The notes under the pieces: model-generated
What the model was told of the DNA's origin: nothing
Databases searched by the model: none
The model's input: only the letters and a program-made list of their open reading frames with translations
Origin: an uncultured Collinsella sp.
Lineage (GTDB): Bacteria; Actinomycetota; Coriobacteriia; Coriobacteriales; Coriobacteriaceae
Assembly (NCBI GenBank): GCA_902470805.1
Contig: CABRHX010000011.1
Coordinates: 8,567 to 72,566, forward strand
Direction of reading: 5' to 3'
DNA: 64,000 nucleotides
Translations under genes and position numbers: made by a program
Shown: in pieces, positions 8,909 to 16,361 of the stretch
How positions within the stretch are numbered: the stretch's first letter is position 1
How the letters are laid out: the number at the start of each line of letters is the position of its first letter

Positions 8909-9030
8909 GGATATCCTCCACTTGATATGTGTACTTAGACGTAGCTATGGTAGCACGCCGATGCCGAGCCTTCGCAGACGGAAGAGCCACGGCATATTTT
9001 GGGGCAGGTATGGGGGCCAAGGCTGTCCCT

Positions 9031-9051
9031 TTTGCACCATGTTGGTGCAAA
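9031..9051. repeat. Palindromic element, GGTGCA family, copy 1
   Basis: TTTGCACC (9031-9038) and GGTGCAAA (9044-9051) form an 8-bp stem. The flanking AGTAACC is shared with the larger element at 19402-19468, and GGCTGTCCC precedes it. It lies in the gap between the ROK kinase and ppaC and lacks a T tract, so a simple terminator is less likely. Confidence 0.6.
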
Positions 9052-9073
9052 GTAACCCGCCCCCCTGCACCAG

Positions 9074-10027
9074 CTATTTGCCAGCGGCGCGCAGAGCTAC
9101 GTAGGCGGCGCCGATGATGCCGGCGTCGTTGCCGAGCGAAGCGACCTTAATGGGCGTCTCGCGCGAGGCGGAAAGCGCGTAGCGCTGGAAGCACTCGCGA
9201 GCCTTGTCGAGGTAGACATCGGCCGAGGCGGAGGCGCCGCCGCCGATCAGGAACATCTCGGGGTCGACCACGTTGGCGATAAGCGCCAGGGCGCGACCGA
9301 GATAGTCGGCCATGGTATCGGCCGCGGCCAGCGCAAGCTTGTCGCCCTCGCGGCAGGCCTGGAACACGTCCTTGGAATCTGAGGGGCCGGTGAGCTCGAT
9401 GGGCTCGACGCCCGCCTTCTTGCACTCGGCAAGGTAGTTGCTCACCACACCGGTGGCGCTGGAATACTGCTCCAGGTGGCCATGGCCGCCGCAGCCGCAG
9501 GTGCGCTCCTCAGCCGGATTCAGGCACATGTGGCCGATCTCGCCGCCGGCACCCACAACGCCCGACACCACGTCGCCGTTGACGATAACGCCGCCGCCCA
9601 CGCCGGTACCGATGGTGACCATCACCACGTTCTGTACACCCTTGGCAGAGCCGAGCCAGGCCTCGCCCATGGCGGCGGCGTTGGCATCGTTCTCGTACTT
9701 AACGACCGCGTCGGGGCAGTGCTCCTGAATGGCGACTCTCAGCTCGGGCAGGTTAATGGCAATGTTGGCCTTGACCTTGGCATCGCCCGATGCCGGGATG
9801 GGGCACGGAACGGCCAGGCCAATACCCGCCACAAAGGCGCGCGGAATCTGGGCCTTGGCGACCACCTGGTCGATAGCCTCGGTCACCGCGGCAAAGCCCG
9901 CAGCGTCAACGATGGGAGGCGTGGGAACGCTGGCCTTGGCCAGCAGGTTGCCGTCCTCGTCGAACAGACCCTCCTTAACCGAAGTGCCGCCGACGTCAAT
10001 GCCGATGTAGTACTGCTTAGGTTCCAT
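9074..10027 (-). CDS. ROK-family sugar kinase (glucokinase-like)
   Basis: Phosphorylates a hexose, probably glucose, with ATP. IGIDVGGTSVK (phosphate-1 motif) opens the 317-aa protein, ENDANAAAMGEA contains the catalytic Asp region and the ROK signature region GHMCLNPAEERTCGCGGHGH follows. In the zinc motif the third cysteine expected in CxCGxxGC is histidine (CGCGGHGH). ATG at 10027 is chosen because AAAGGTGG lies 6 bases upstream; earlier in-frame starts lack this. It follows the cellobiose PTS operon but is separated by a terminator. Free glucose released by GH1 cleavage of cellobiose 6-phosphate would be its natural substrate (inference). Confidence 0.87.
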   Translation of the reverse strand: MEPKQYYIGIDVGGTSVKEGLFDEDGNLLAKASVPTPPIVDAAGFAAVTEAIDQVVAKAQIPRAFVAGIGLAVPCPIPASGDAKVKANIAINLPELRVAIQEHCPDAVVKYENDANAAAMGEAWLGSAKGVQNVVMVTIGTGVGGGVIVNGDVVSGVVGAGGEIGHMCLNPAEERTCGCGGHGHLEQYSSATGVVSNYLAECKKAGVEPIELTGPSDSKDVFQACREGDKLALAAADTMADYLGRALALIANVVDPEMFLIGGGASASADVYLDKARECFQRYALSASRETPIKVASLGNDAGIIGAAYVALRAAGK

Positions 10028-10096
10028 GGGAGCCCACCTTTCTCGTTTAAACATTGCCTGTATGGTACCGCTCCCAAGGCAAAAACTTACCAAAAA

Positions 10097-10120
10097 GGGA
10101 CAGGTTTGTTTTGGCAGGTT
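10097..10120. repeat. Single arm of the AACCTGCC palindromic family
   Basis: The 24-base GGGACAGG...GGCAGGTT arm matches both arms of the inverted pair at 13976-14057 and part of 47405-47428. It lies upstream of the ROK gene in a 241-bp gap. Confidence 0.6.
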
Positions 10121-10171
10121 TTAACTGGGGAAACGCAAATGGCCGCTCAACAGGCCGCGCAAGACCATCCC

Positions 10172-10210
10172 CAAAAATAAAGGCGCCGGGAGGCGGAGAC
10201 TCCCGGCGCC
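10172..10210 (-). terminator. Terminator of the cellobiose PTS operon
   Basis: Perfect 11-bp stem GGCGCCGGGAG/CTCCCGGCGCC (10182-10210) followed on the minus strand by TTTATTTTT. It separates PTS IIA from the ROK kinase. Confidence 0.88.
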
Positions 10211-10268
10211 CGTCAAAGGGACTATGTTGTCTGTCGGACCGCACGGACCTTCGCGGCGATAACGCTGA

Positions 10269-10601
10269 CTAGGCCTTAAGTGCCTGCAGCTGCTTGTGAA
10301 CCTCGATGAGCTCCGTCGCCATGACGCGCATGGTCTCGGTACCGGCCATCTGGTCCTCGGCATGCAGCAGAATCAACGGGGCCTCGCCGTTACGCTCGCC
10401 GTTGGCCTCTTTCTTCAGAAGCCCCATGTGAACATCGTGGCCACCGTTATAGGCCTCGTCGCCCTGCTTGATAAGCTCCTCGGCGGCGTCAAAATCGCCC
10501 TCCTTGGCCTTTTGCACGGCATTGATGTACATGCTCTTGGCGGTACCGACGTAGCTGATGATCTCGAAGCAGGTCATCTGCAGTTCGTTCATATCCTCCA
10601 T
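10269..10601 (-). CDS. PTS lactose/cellobiose-family EIIA
   Basis: Cytoplasmic phosphocarrier that takes phosphate from HPr and passes it to EIIB. The 110-aa, all-helical domain contains the phosphorylated histidine in LILLHAEDQM, typical of the Lac-type IIA. ATG at 10601 is favoured because an AGGTG sits 6 bases upstream; an in-frame GTG at 10610 directly after the IIB stop is the alternative. It is the last gene of the GH1-IIC-IIB-IIA operon. Confidence 0.93.
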   Translation of the reverse strand: MEDMNELQMTCFEIISYVGTAKSMYINAVQKAKEGDFDAAEELIKQGDEAYNGGHDVHMGLLKKEANGERNGEAPLILLHAEDQMAGTETMRVMATELIEVHKQLQALKA

Positions 10602-10610
10602 GCGGAGCAC

Positions 10611-10913
10611 CTAGCCCATCACGCTGACGCAGTGGTCAATGATGCCGGCAGCGTTCATGCGGCCGTAGTCGACCATGTTGATGACCTCGACCGGAAAACG
10701 GCCGGCGGCCTCCTTCTCAAAGTCACCCTTGGTGTAGCCGATCTGCGGGCCAAGCAGCAACATGTCGCACTCGTCCAGGTGATCGTGGGCCTCGTTCATG
10801 GGACGAGCCTCGATCTCGATATCCAGACCACGGTTTGCAACCTCGGCCTGCATCTTCTGGACCAGCAGGCTCGTGGACATACCGGCATTGCAGCAGAGCA
10901 TGATCTTCTTCAT
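10611..10913 (-). CDS. PTS lactose/cellobiose-family EIIB
   Basis: 100-aa cytoplasmic domain that is phosphorylated on cysteine and phosphorylates the incoming sugar. The N-terminal loop MLCCNAGMSTSLLV holds the phospho-Cys. AGGAGGAAACC lies just before the ATG. It ends 9 bp before the IIA start. Confidence 0.94.
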   Translation of the reverse strand: MKKIMLCCNAGMSTSLLVQKMQAEVANRGLDIEIEARPMNEAHDHLDECDMLLLGPQIGYTKGDFEKEAAGRFPVEVINMVDYGRMNAAGIIDHCVSVMG

Positions 10914-11010
10914 GGTTTCCTCCTTATAACTGCGCGGCGCGCAGACGACGACTGGTTGTATTCCTTGCGGTTATTGTGCCCTCTTTCTGCGCCCTTACGC
11001 AGAAGAGAGA

Positions 11011-11043
11011 TGCGGGCACTGACACCACGTACCGGTGCCCGCA
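11011..11043 (-). repeat. Hairpin between PTS IIC and IIB
   Basis: Perfect 9-bp inverted repeat TGCGGGCAC (11011-11019) and GTGCCCGCA (11035-11043) in the 158-bp IIC-IIB gap. It has no T tract, so it more likely stabilises or processes the mRNA, giving different levels of IIC and IIB/IIA, than stops transcription (inference). Confidence 0.55.
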
Positions 11044-11071
11044 AAGGTGAAAGGGACGAACGTTAGGCGTT

Positions 11072-12415
11072 CTACTCGGCGAGAGCCTCCTGCTTGGCGA
11101 TTGCCTTCTCGGAAATCTTCATAAAGGGCAGGTAGACGGCCATGCCAATGACAATCTCGAGAGCCTGCCACACGCCGGCGCGCCAGTCAAAGCCCGTAGC
11201 GAGCAGGGCATTGATGACGGGAGGCATGGTCCAGGGCACCTGGGCGATGCAGGGGCTGATGATGCCTGCGCAGGTAAGGCCATAGGTGATGCCGATGAAC
11301 AGGTCGGGAAGAAGAACAAACGGGATCATGAGCGGCAGGTTGTACACGATGGGGTAACCGTAGATAACCGGCTCGTTGATGTTGAACAGACCAGGCAGGA
11401 TAGCCATCTTGGAAACGGTCTCGGAAGCCTTGTTCTTGGAGAACAGGAGCGTGTCGAGCAGAAGCATGAGGGTGCAGCCCGAGCCGCCGATGAGGGCGAA
11501 GCTGTTAACGATCTGCATGTTCATGTAGTGATCGGGCTGGATGGTGCCACCGGCGGCAAAGGTAGCCATGTTGTCGACGATGAGCATGGTCAGGATCGGC
11601 TCGACGGTAGCGCCAGAGATGGTGGACTGGTGAATACCGACGCAGAACAGCAGGTTGGCAAGGGTGTAGATGAGGATAACAGCCCACGGACCGGCGTTCA
11701 TGATGTTCTTGAGCGGGTTGGAGATGCACGTGGAGATGATGGCGCACAGATCGGTGCCGGCGCACACGGCGAGCAGGGCTGCGGCAAGAGCGAAGATCGC
11801 GAGGTTAAGCAGCATCGGGATCATGACGTTGAAGGAGTTGGAGACCGCGGGAGGCACGCCCTCGCCCAGCTTAACCTTGAGCTTCTCGACGCCAGAGATC
11901 TTGATGAAGAGCGAGACGGAGAGCAGAGCGATGATAATGGCCGAGAACAGACCGTTAGTGCCGGTGTTGGCAGTCGAAAGGGCGCCCGTAACCTCGGCGG
12001 AGGTGATCTTGTCGGTGAGCAGCGGGCTCGTGGCGGCAAGCGAGGCGGTAATCTGCTGCGGCATCATGATGACGAAGGCAGAGATGGCGACGACCACGCA
12101 AGCGAGCGGGTTATCGAAACGCTTGTTCTTGGCGAGGCTGTAGCCAATCAATCCGGCCAAGATAATGGCAGAGACGTTGAGGGTGCCCAGCGTAATTGCC
12201 GAGCCCCACGTCTGAAGGTTGGCAAGGCCCGCCGCATCGAGCGGGAACAGAGGGAACACGACGTTGTTAATAAGAACCGCGATACCCGCAAGGATATAGA
12301 GCGGCGTGATGGTCGCGAAGGCGTCTCGCAGGGAACGCAGGTGAACCTGGTTTCCCACCTTCGCAGAGACCTCGGCAAACTTGTCGAGGAAGCTCTTTCC
12401 GTTGTCACTGGCCAT
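11072..12415 (-). CDS. PTS lactose/cellobiose-family EIIC permease
   Basis: 447-aa polytopic membrane component forming the sugar channel. About ten hydrophobic segments are visible, with the IIC-Lac hallmarks FNINEPVIYGYPIVYN and GGSGCTLML. Likely substrate is cellobiose or another aryl/alkyl beta-glucoside, inferred from the adjacent GH1 enzyme and the Lac-family partners. The start ATG is preceded by AGTTAGGAGCAATC. Confidence 0.93.
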   Translation of the reverse strand: MASDNGKSFLDKFAEVSAKVGNQVHLRSLRDAFATITPLYILAGIAVLINNVVFPLFPLDAAGLANLQTWGSAITLGTLNVSAIILAGLIGYSLAKNKRFDNPLACVVVAISAFVIMMPQQITASLAATSPLLTDKITSAEVTGALSTANTGTNGLFSAIIIALLSVSLFIKISGVEKLKVKLGEGVPPAVSNSFNVMIPMLLNLAIFALAAALLAVCAGTDLCAIISTCISNPLKNIMNAGPWAVILIYTLANLLFCVGIHQSTISGATVEPILTMLIVDNMATFAAGGTIQPDHYMNMQIVNSFALIGGSGCTLMLLLDTLLFSKNKASETVSKMAILPGLFNINEPVIYGYPIVYNLPLMIPFVLLPDLFIGITYGLTCAGIISPCIAQVPWTMPPVINALLATGFDWRAGVWQALEIVIGMAVYLPFMKISEKAIAKQEALAE

Positions 12416-12535
12416 GATTGCTCCTAACTTTCAAATCCGGCCTTTTCCTATGCGCACGGTGGTCTGTCGCCCTCTGCCACCAGATGTGCCATGTGTTGCG
12501 CGCGGCGGCGCGCGGTCTGGGCGTTCGCCCGGTCG

Positions 12536-13936
12536 CTAATCAACCACGTGGGTCGTGGCGACCTGTTTGAGCCAGGCCGCCGACTTCTTAAGACGGCGCT
12601 TGTAGCCATCCATCAGATCGACCTCGACAAAGCCATAGCGATTCTTAAAGGCATTGGCCCAAGACCAGTTATCGATGACGGCCCAATAATGGTATCCGCG
12701 ACACTTGGCGCCCTCGGCGATTGCCTTGGCAACCCACTCCAGGTGCTGGCGTACAAAGTCGACGCGGTAGTCGTCCTGGATGGTTCCTTCGGCGTCACGG
12801 TTCTTGTATTCGTCCATGATGCCAATGCCGTTCTCGGAAACGAACCACTCAAGATCGGGGTAGTTCTTAGCGCAGTCCATGCCAAAGTCGTAGAGGCCCT
12901 GCGGGTAGATCTCCCAGCCGCGGCTCTCGTTCATAACGGCGTCGGGCCATACGTACTCGTCGGCAAAGTGCGGTAGGCCGTACTGGTCGACCTTGCTCGC
13001 CGGTGCCTGAACACGCGTGGGATGGTAGTAGTTGCAGCCGAGCCAGTCGACAACACCCTGCTTGAGAATCTCTTGGTCGCCGGCACGGAACGGGAGCTTA
13101 ACGCCGCCCTCGGCCAGGCTGTCGAGCACGTCGGCGGGAAGTTCGCCCTTGGTAATAAGGTCGAGCCACCAGCGATTGTTGATGCCGCTGGTCATACGCA
13201 CGGCCTCGAGGTCTGCCTCGCTGGGGTTCTCCTTGGTGTAGACCGGGGTAAAGCAGTTGATCATGCCGATCTTGGCATCGGAGCGAATAGCGCCCTCGTC
13301 ATAGGCGCGACGATAGTTGGCCACGGCCAGCGCATGTGCCAGCGAGATGTGATACTGCACGGTGCGAGCGCGGCTAAAGTCGTGGAGTTGCGGGAACCAC
13401 ACGCCCTCCTGATAGCGCTGCTCGGGCTCGACGATGGGCTCGTTAAAGGTGAACCAGTACTTAATCTCCTGGCCAAACTCGTGGAAGGCGACGTCGGCGT
13501 AATGCGCGTAAGCCTCGACGACCTCACGGCTCTCCCAGCCGCCACGGTTAAAGAGGTAGGTGGGCATGTCAAAGTGGTACAGGTTGACGAACGGCTCCAG
13601 ACCAGCCTCGCGAGAGGCGCGGAACAGCTCGTGATACCACGCAGCGCCCTCCTCATTAAGGTTGCCGTCGGCATCGAGCAGACGGCTCCACTGAATGGAA
13701 GTGCGATAGGTATCCAGGCCCAAGTCCTTCAAAATGCGAAAGTCTTCCTGGTACTTGGCCATAAAGTCATTGCCGGCATAAGAGCCAACGCAGTTGTAGA
13801 ACGAACCCAGATCCTGGATGGACCAGGTGTCCCACAGGTTCTCGAGCTTGCCGCCTTGGTTCCACTGACCCTCAGTCTGCGGGCCGGACATAGCAGCGCC
13901 AAAGAAGAAGTCGTTGGGCAGCTGATACTGTGCCAT
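12536..13936 (-). CDS. Glycoside hydrolase family 1, likely 6-phospho-beta-glucosidase
   Basis: Cytoplasmic beta-glucosidase acting after PTS import. Acid/base glutamate is Glu166 in TFNEP and the nucleophile is Glu368 in SENG; both are intact. Length 466 aa is normal. The start is ATG 13936 with GAGGA 5 bases upstream; the TTG immediately before it is not needed. First gene of the PTS operon and divergent from the GntR regulator. Phospho-specificity is inferred from the PTS context, not from residues I can verify. Confidence 0.92.
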   Translation of the reverse strand: MAQYQLPNDFFFGAAMSGPQTEGQWNQGGKLENLWDTWSIQDLGSFYNCVGSYAGNDFMAKYQEDFRILKDLGLDTYRTSIQWSRLLDADGNLNEEGAAWYHELFRASREAGLEPFVNLYHFDMPTYLFNRGGWESREVVEAYAHYADVAFHEFGQEIKYWFTFNEPIVEPEQRYQEGVWFPQLHDFSRARTVQYHISLAHALAVANYRRAYDEGAIRSDAKIGMINCFTPVYTKENPSEADLEAVRMTSGINNRWWLDLITKGELPADVLDSLAEGGVKLPFRAGDQEILKQGVVDWLGCNYYHPTRVQAPASKVDQYGLPHFADEYVWPDAVMNESRGWEIYPQGLYDFGMDCAKNYPDLEWFVSENGIGIMDEYKNRDAEGTIQDDYRVDFVRQHLEWVAKAIAEGAKCRGYHYWAVIDNWSWANAFKNRYGFVEVDLMDGYKRRLKKSAAWLKQVATTHVVD

Positions 13937-13975
13937 CAAAGTCCTCGCTTTCGTGTTCTAGAGCTTCCGGTTGGA

Positions 13976-14057
13976 GACGGGTTTGCTTTGACAGGTTATC
14001 CGGCGCGGGCGCGCACCGGTCATACCGATATCCAACCTGCCAAAACAAAACCGTCCC
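13976..14057. repeat. Inverted pair of the AACCTGCC palindromic family
   Basis: The arm starting GAGACGGG (13976-13999) and the arm AACCTGCC...GTCCC (14034-14057) are inverted copies matching at about 20 of 24 positions. The right arm is close to 10097-10120. It lies inside the leader of the GH1 operon, so the transcript would carry this hairpin. Confidence 0.6.
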
Positions 14058-14103
14058 TAAACAGTCAATCCTGTTCTGCGGTAGGATTCCGTTTGTTGCT
14101 TAA

Positions 14104-14131
14104 ACTATAGCGCTCTAATTTTAAAAGTAAA
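14104..14131 (-). promoter_or_regulatory. Candidate promoter of the GH1-PTS operon overlapping a GntR half-site
   Basis: On the minus strand TTTACT (14126-14131), a 16-bp spacer and TATAGT (14104-14109) form a plausible sigma-70 promoter. The -35 overlaps the sequence AAAAGTAA (14123-14130), which recurs at 14169-14176 and inverted at 14203-14210. Confidence 0.5.
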
Positions 14132-14198
14132 GCGTCTTTTTCTTTTTTCTTTATCGAACTTCTTAGATAAAAGTAATCTGGGTGCCCTGTTGAGGGTT

Positions 14199-14214
14199 AT
14201 ACTTACTTTTGTAT
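14199..14214. promoter_or_regulatory. Candidate GntR operator and -10 region of the regulator gene
   Basis: ATAC-N8-GTAT (14199-14214) encloses TTACTTTT, the inverted form of the AAAAGTAA half-site, and overlaps a TATACT hexamer (14198-14203) about 40 bp before the regulator start. This suggests autoregulation together with control of the divergent PTS operon (inference). Confidence 0.45.
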
Positions 14215-14239
14215 TCAAATATGTCGGAAAGGAGGTTCC

Positions 14240-14959
14240 ATGATTCCCAAATACGAGGCGATAGCTGCAGATATTCGTCGGAGTATTGAGGATGGCGCTC
14301 TTAAACCGGGCGATAAGCTTCCCACCGTCGTTGAGTTCTGCGAGCTCTATAGCGTTTCCAAAATCACCGTCAAACGAGCTATCGAGCAAATCACCGAGGA
14401 AGGTCTTATTACCAGCCGTCGTGGATCGGGTACCTACGTTAAGGACACGGCGGGACTTCCCGGCCAGGCGTTTTTCCAGGGCAAAAACGACCGTGCCCAG
14501 GGTTTTTCGTATGAGCACCGCGGGGAGAAGGTGACCTCGGTGGTCTACGATTTCTCGATTGTTAATCCACCAGCGGACATCGCAGCCCAGCTGGGAATTG
14601 CCGAGGATGACTTTGCCTATCACGTCGTGCGCGTGCGTCAGGCCGATGAGGAGCCCATCGTTATCGAGTACACCTACATGCCCCTCGAGCTGATTCCGGG
14701 GCTGAAAAAGAAGGACCTGTACGGATCGCTCTACCGCTTCATCCGAGAGCAATGCGGGCTGAAGATTTCGAGCTTTCACCGTACCATTCGCGCCGTGGCA
14801 GCAACCGAGGAAGAAGCCGAGCGTCTGGACACCAAACCTGGCTCTCCCCTGCTCGAGCTCACCCAGATTGGCTTTTTGGACAGCGGTGCCGCCTTTGAGT
14901 ATTCGACCTCGCGCAACGTTGGCGACCGCTTTGAGTTGCACAATGTAACGTTGGCATAG
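14240..14959 (+). CDS. GntR/HutC-family transcriptional regulator with UTRA domain
   Basis: 239 aa: N-terminal winged helix (about 1-70, GDKLPTVVEFCELYSVSKIT is the recognition region) followed by a UTRA effector domain (about 85-235, with FSYEHRGEKVTS and PLLELTQIGFL). AAAGGAGG lies just before the ATG. Divergence from the GH1-PTS operon and the shared AAAAGTAA repeats make a phospho-beta-glucoside-responsive repressor the simplest role. manA follows 74 bp downstream on the same strand. Confidence 0.9.
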   Translation: MIPKYEAIAADIRRSIEDGALKPGDKLPTVVEFCELYSVSKITVKRAIEQITEEGLITSRRGSGTYVKDTAGLPGQAFFQGKNDRAQGFSYEHRGEKVTSVVYDFSIVNPPADIAAQLGIAEDDFAYHVVRVRQADEEPIVIEYTYMPLELIPGLKKKDLYGSLYRFIREQCGLKISSFHRTIRAVAATEEEAERLDTKPGSPLLELTQIGFLDSGAAFEYSTSRNVGDRFELHNVTLA

Positions 14960-15033
14960 GTTTTTGTAGTCATGCGGGCGCTCGTTTTGAGCAGTTTTAC
15001 GCGGCGCCCACGCAGCACAATGGGAGTATGAAC

Positions 15034-15966
15034 ATGTCCGATTTGATTAAACTGACGCCGATCTTCCACGAGAAGATCTGGGGCGGCCGCCAGCTGGAGG
15101 CCGTGTTTGGCTACGACATTCCCGAGGGTCCCATCGGTGAGTGCTGGGCCATCTCGGCCCATCCCAACGGCGACTGCCAGATCGCTGAGGGCCCGTACGC
15201 CGGTCACACGCTGTCATGGCTGTGGGCCGAGCACCGCGAGCTCTTTGGCAATTGCGAAGGCAAGGAGTTCCCGCTGCTCATTAAGATTCTGGACGCCAAG
15301 GACGACCTTTCAATCCAGATTCATCCCAACGACGAGTACGCCGCCAAGCACGAGAACGGCAGCCTGGGAAAAACCGAGTGCTGGTATGTGCTGGACTGCG
15401 AGCCCGGTGCCACGATCATCGTCGGCCAGCGCGCGCATGACCGCGCCGAGGCCGCGCAGATGATCGAGGACGGCCGCTGGGACGACATGCTCAACGTACT
15501 GCCGATCCACAAGGGCGACTTTTTCCAGATTGATTCCGGTACCGTGCACGCCATCAAGACCGGCACGCTCATTTTGGAGACGCAGCAGTCGAGCGACGTG
15601 ACGTATCGCCTGTACGACTACGACCGCCCCGGCACCGACGGCAAGCTGCGCCCGCTGCACATTGAGCAGAGCCTCGACTGCATCGATTTTGATGCTCAGG
15701 CTCCGGTCGACGGTACCGTGACCGCGCCCGAAGTCGACGGCGTGACCGAGCTCGAGTCTAACTCCTGCTACACCGTCGATCGCGTGCGCGTCGACGGCAG
15801 CAAGACCCTCGACCAGCGCTGGCCCTTCATGTGCCTGTCGGTCATCGACGGCGAAGGCACCGTCTGCGGCGACCCCGTCCACAAGGGAAGCCACCTGCTG
15901 GCCCCGAGCACCGTGGACAAGATTGAACTCGAGGGCAAGATGGAACTAATCATCTCGCACCTCTAG
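15034..15966 (+). CDS. manA: Mannose-6-phosphate isomerase, class I
   Basis: Zinc cupin enzyme interconverting mannose 6-phosphate and fructose 6-phosphate. IFHEKIWGG at the N terminus, the metal-binding SIQIHPND and the GTVHAIKTGTL segment identify the family. Length about 310 aa matches the short Gram-positive form. ATG at 15034 is chosen because GGGAG lies 7 bases upstream; the ATG at 15028 would be too close to it. May be cotranscribed with the GntR gene. Confidence 0.94.
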   Translation: MSDLIKLTPIFHEKIWGGRQLEAVFGYDIPEGPIGECWAISAHPNGDCQIAEGPYAGHTLSWLWAEHRELFGNCEGKEFPLLIKILDAKDDLSIQIHPNDEYAAKHENGSLGKTECWYVLDCEPGATIIVGQRAHDRAEAAQMIEDGRWDDMLNVLPIHKGDFFQIDSGTVHAIKTGTLILETQQSSDVTYRLYDYDRPGTDGKLRPLHIEQSLDCIDFDAQAPVDGTVTAPEVDGVTELESNSCYTVDRVRVDGSKTLDQRWPFMCLSVIDGEGTVCGDPVHKGSHLLAPSTVDKIELEGKMELIISHL

Positions 15967-15993
15967 ACCGCAACAACAACCCAAAACGCAACA

Positions 15994-16027
15994 AGGGGCT
16001 CCCCCGTTCATCAACGGAGGAGCCCCT
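15994..16027 (+). terminator. Hairpin after manA
   Basis: AGGGGCTCC...GGAGCCCCT with an additional CCGTT/AACGG stem forms a near-perfect hairpin 28 bp after the manA stop. The T run is poor, so it may act as a weak terminator. Confidence 0.7.
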
Positions 16028-16132
16028 ACTCACATCTATTTATCTATCAGCCCACCCGGCTCTCCAGATCAAAAAGCGAACGAGCAAGGCGACGTTCGCA
16101 AGCTGCAGGCCAAAACGCCGCAAGGAAGAGGA

Positions 16133-16241
16133 CGCGCCGGGGGCTTTGGTCGATCGCGAGTTCCGCACGAGCCGGAGAGCACTTAATGTGCTCTCCGTGC
16201 GAGCAGGACTGTCCGAGCAGGCGACCAAAGCCCCCGGCGCG
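16133..16241. repeat. Nested long palindrome between manA and pcrA
   Basis: Perfect 20-bp outer arms (16133-16152 and 16222-16241, CGCGCCGG...TTGGTCG) enclose a perfect 9-bp inner stem GGAGAGCAC/GTGCTCTCC (16174-16196) with loop TTAAT. The 394-bp gap 15967-16361 contains this, the manA hairpin and the next element, and no gene. Confidence 0.75.
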
Positions 16242-16263
16242 CCCGCCTAGCCGGATGTACGGG

Positions 16264-16356
16264 TTTTCCAGGTGCGGCAGATCGGCCTGAAAGAGGAGGG
16301 CATAGACCTTGAGGTCATGCCCGACGATTGAAGGCCGAGGTGCCGTGCCTGGGAAA
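16264..16356. repeat. Composite palindrome, CCAGGTG/GTGCCTGG family, copy 1
   Basis: 25-base outer arms (16264-16288, 16332-16356) match at 20 positions, most mismatches being G-T compatible. The centre is a hairpin GGGCAT-A-GACCTTGAGGTC-ATGCCC (16298-16322). It ends 5 bp before the pcrA stop, on the downstream side. Related outer arms occur at 45051-45143 and a related centre at 19543-19565. Confidence 0.65.
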
Positions 16357-16361
16357 GCCGC

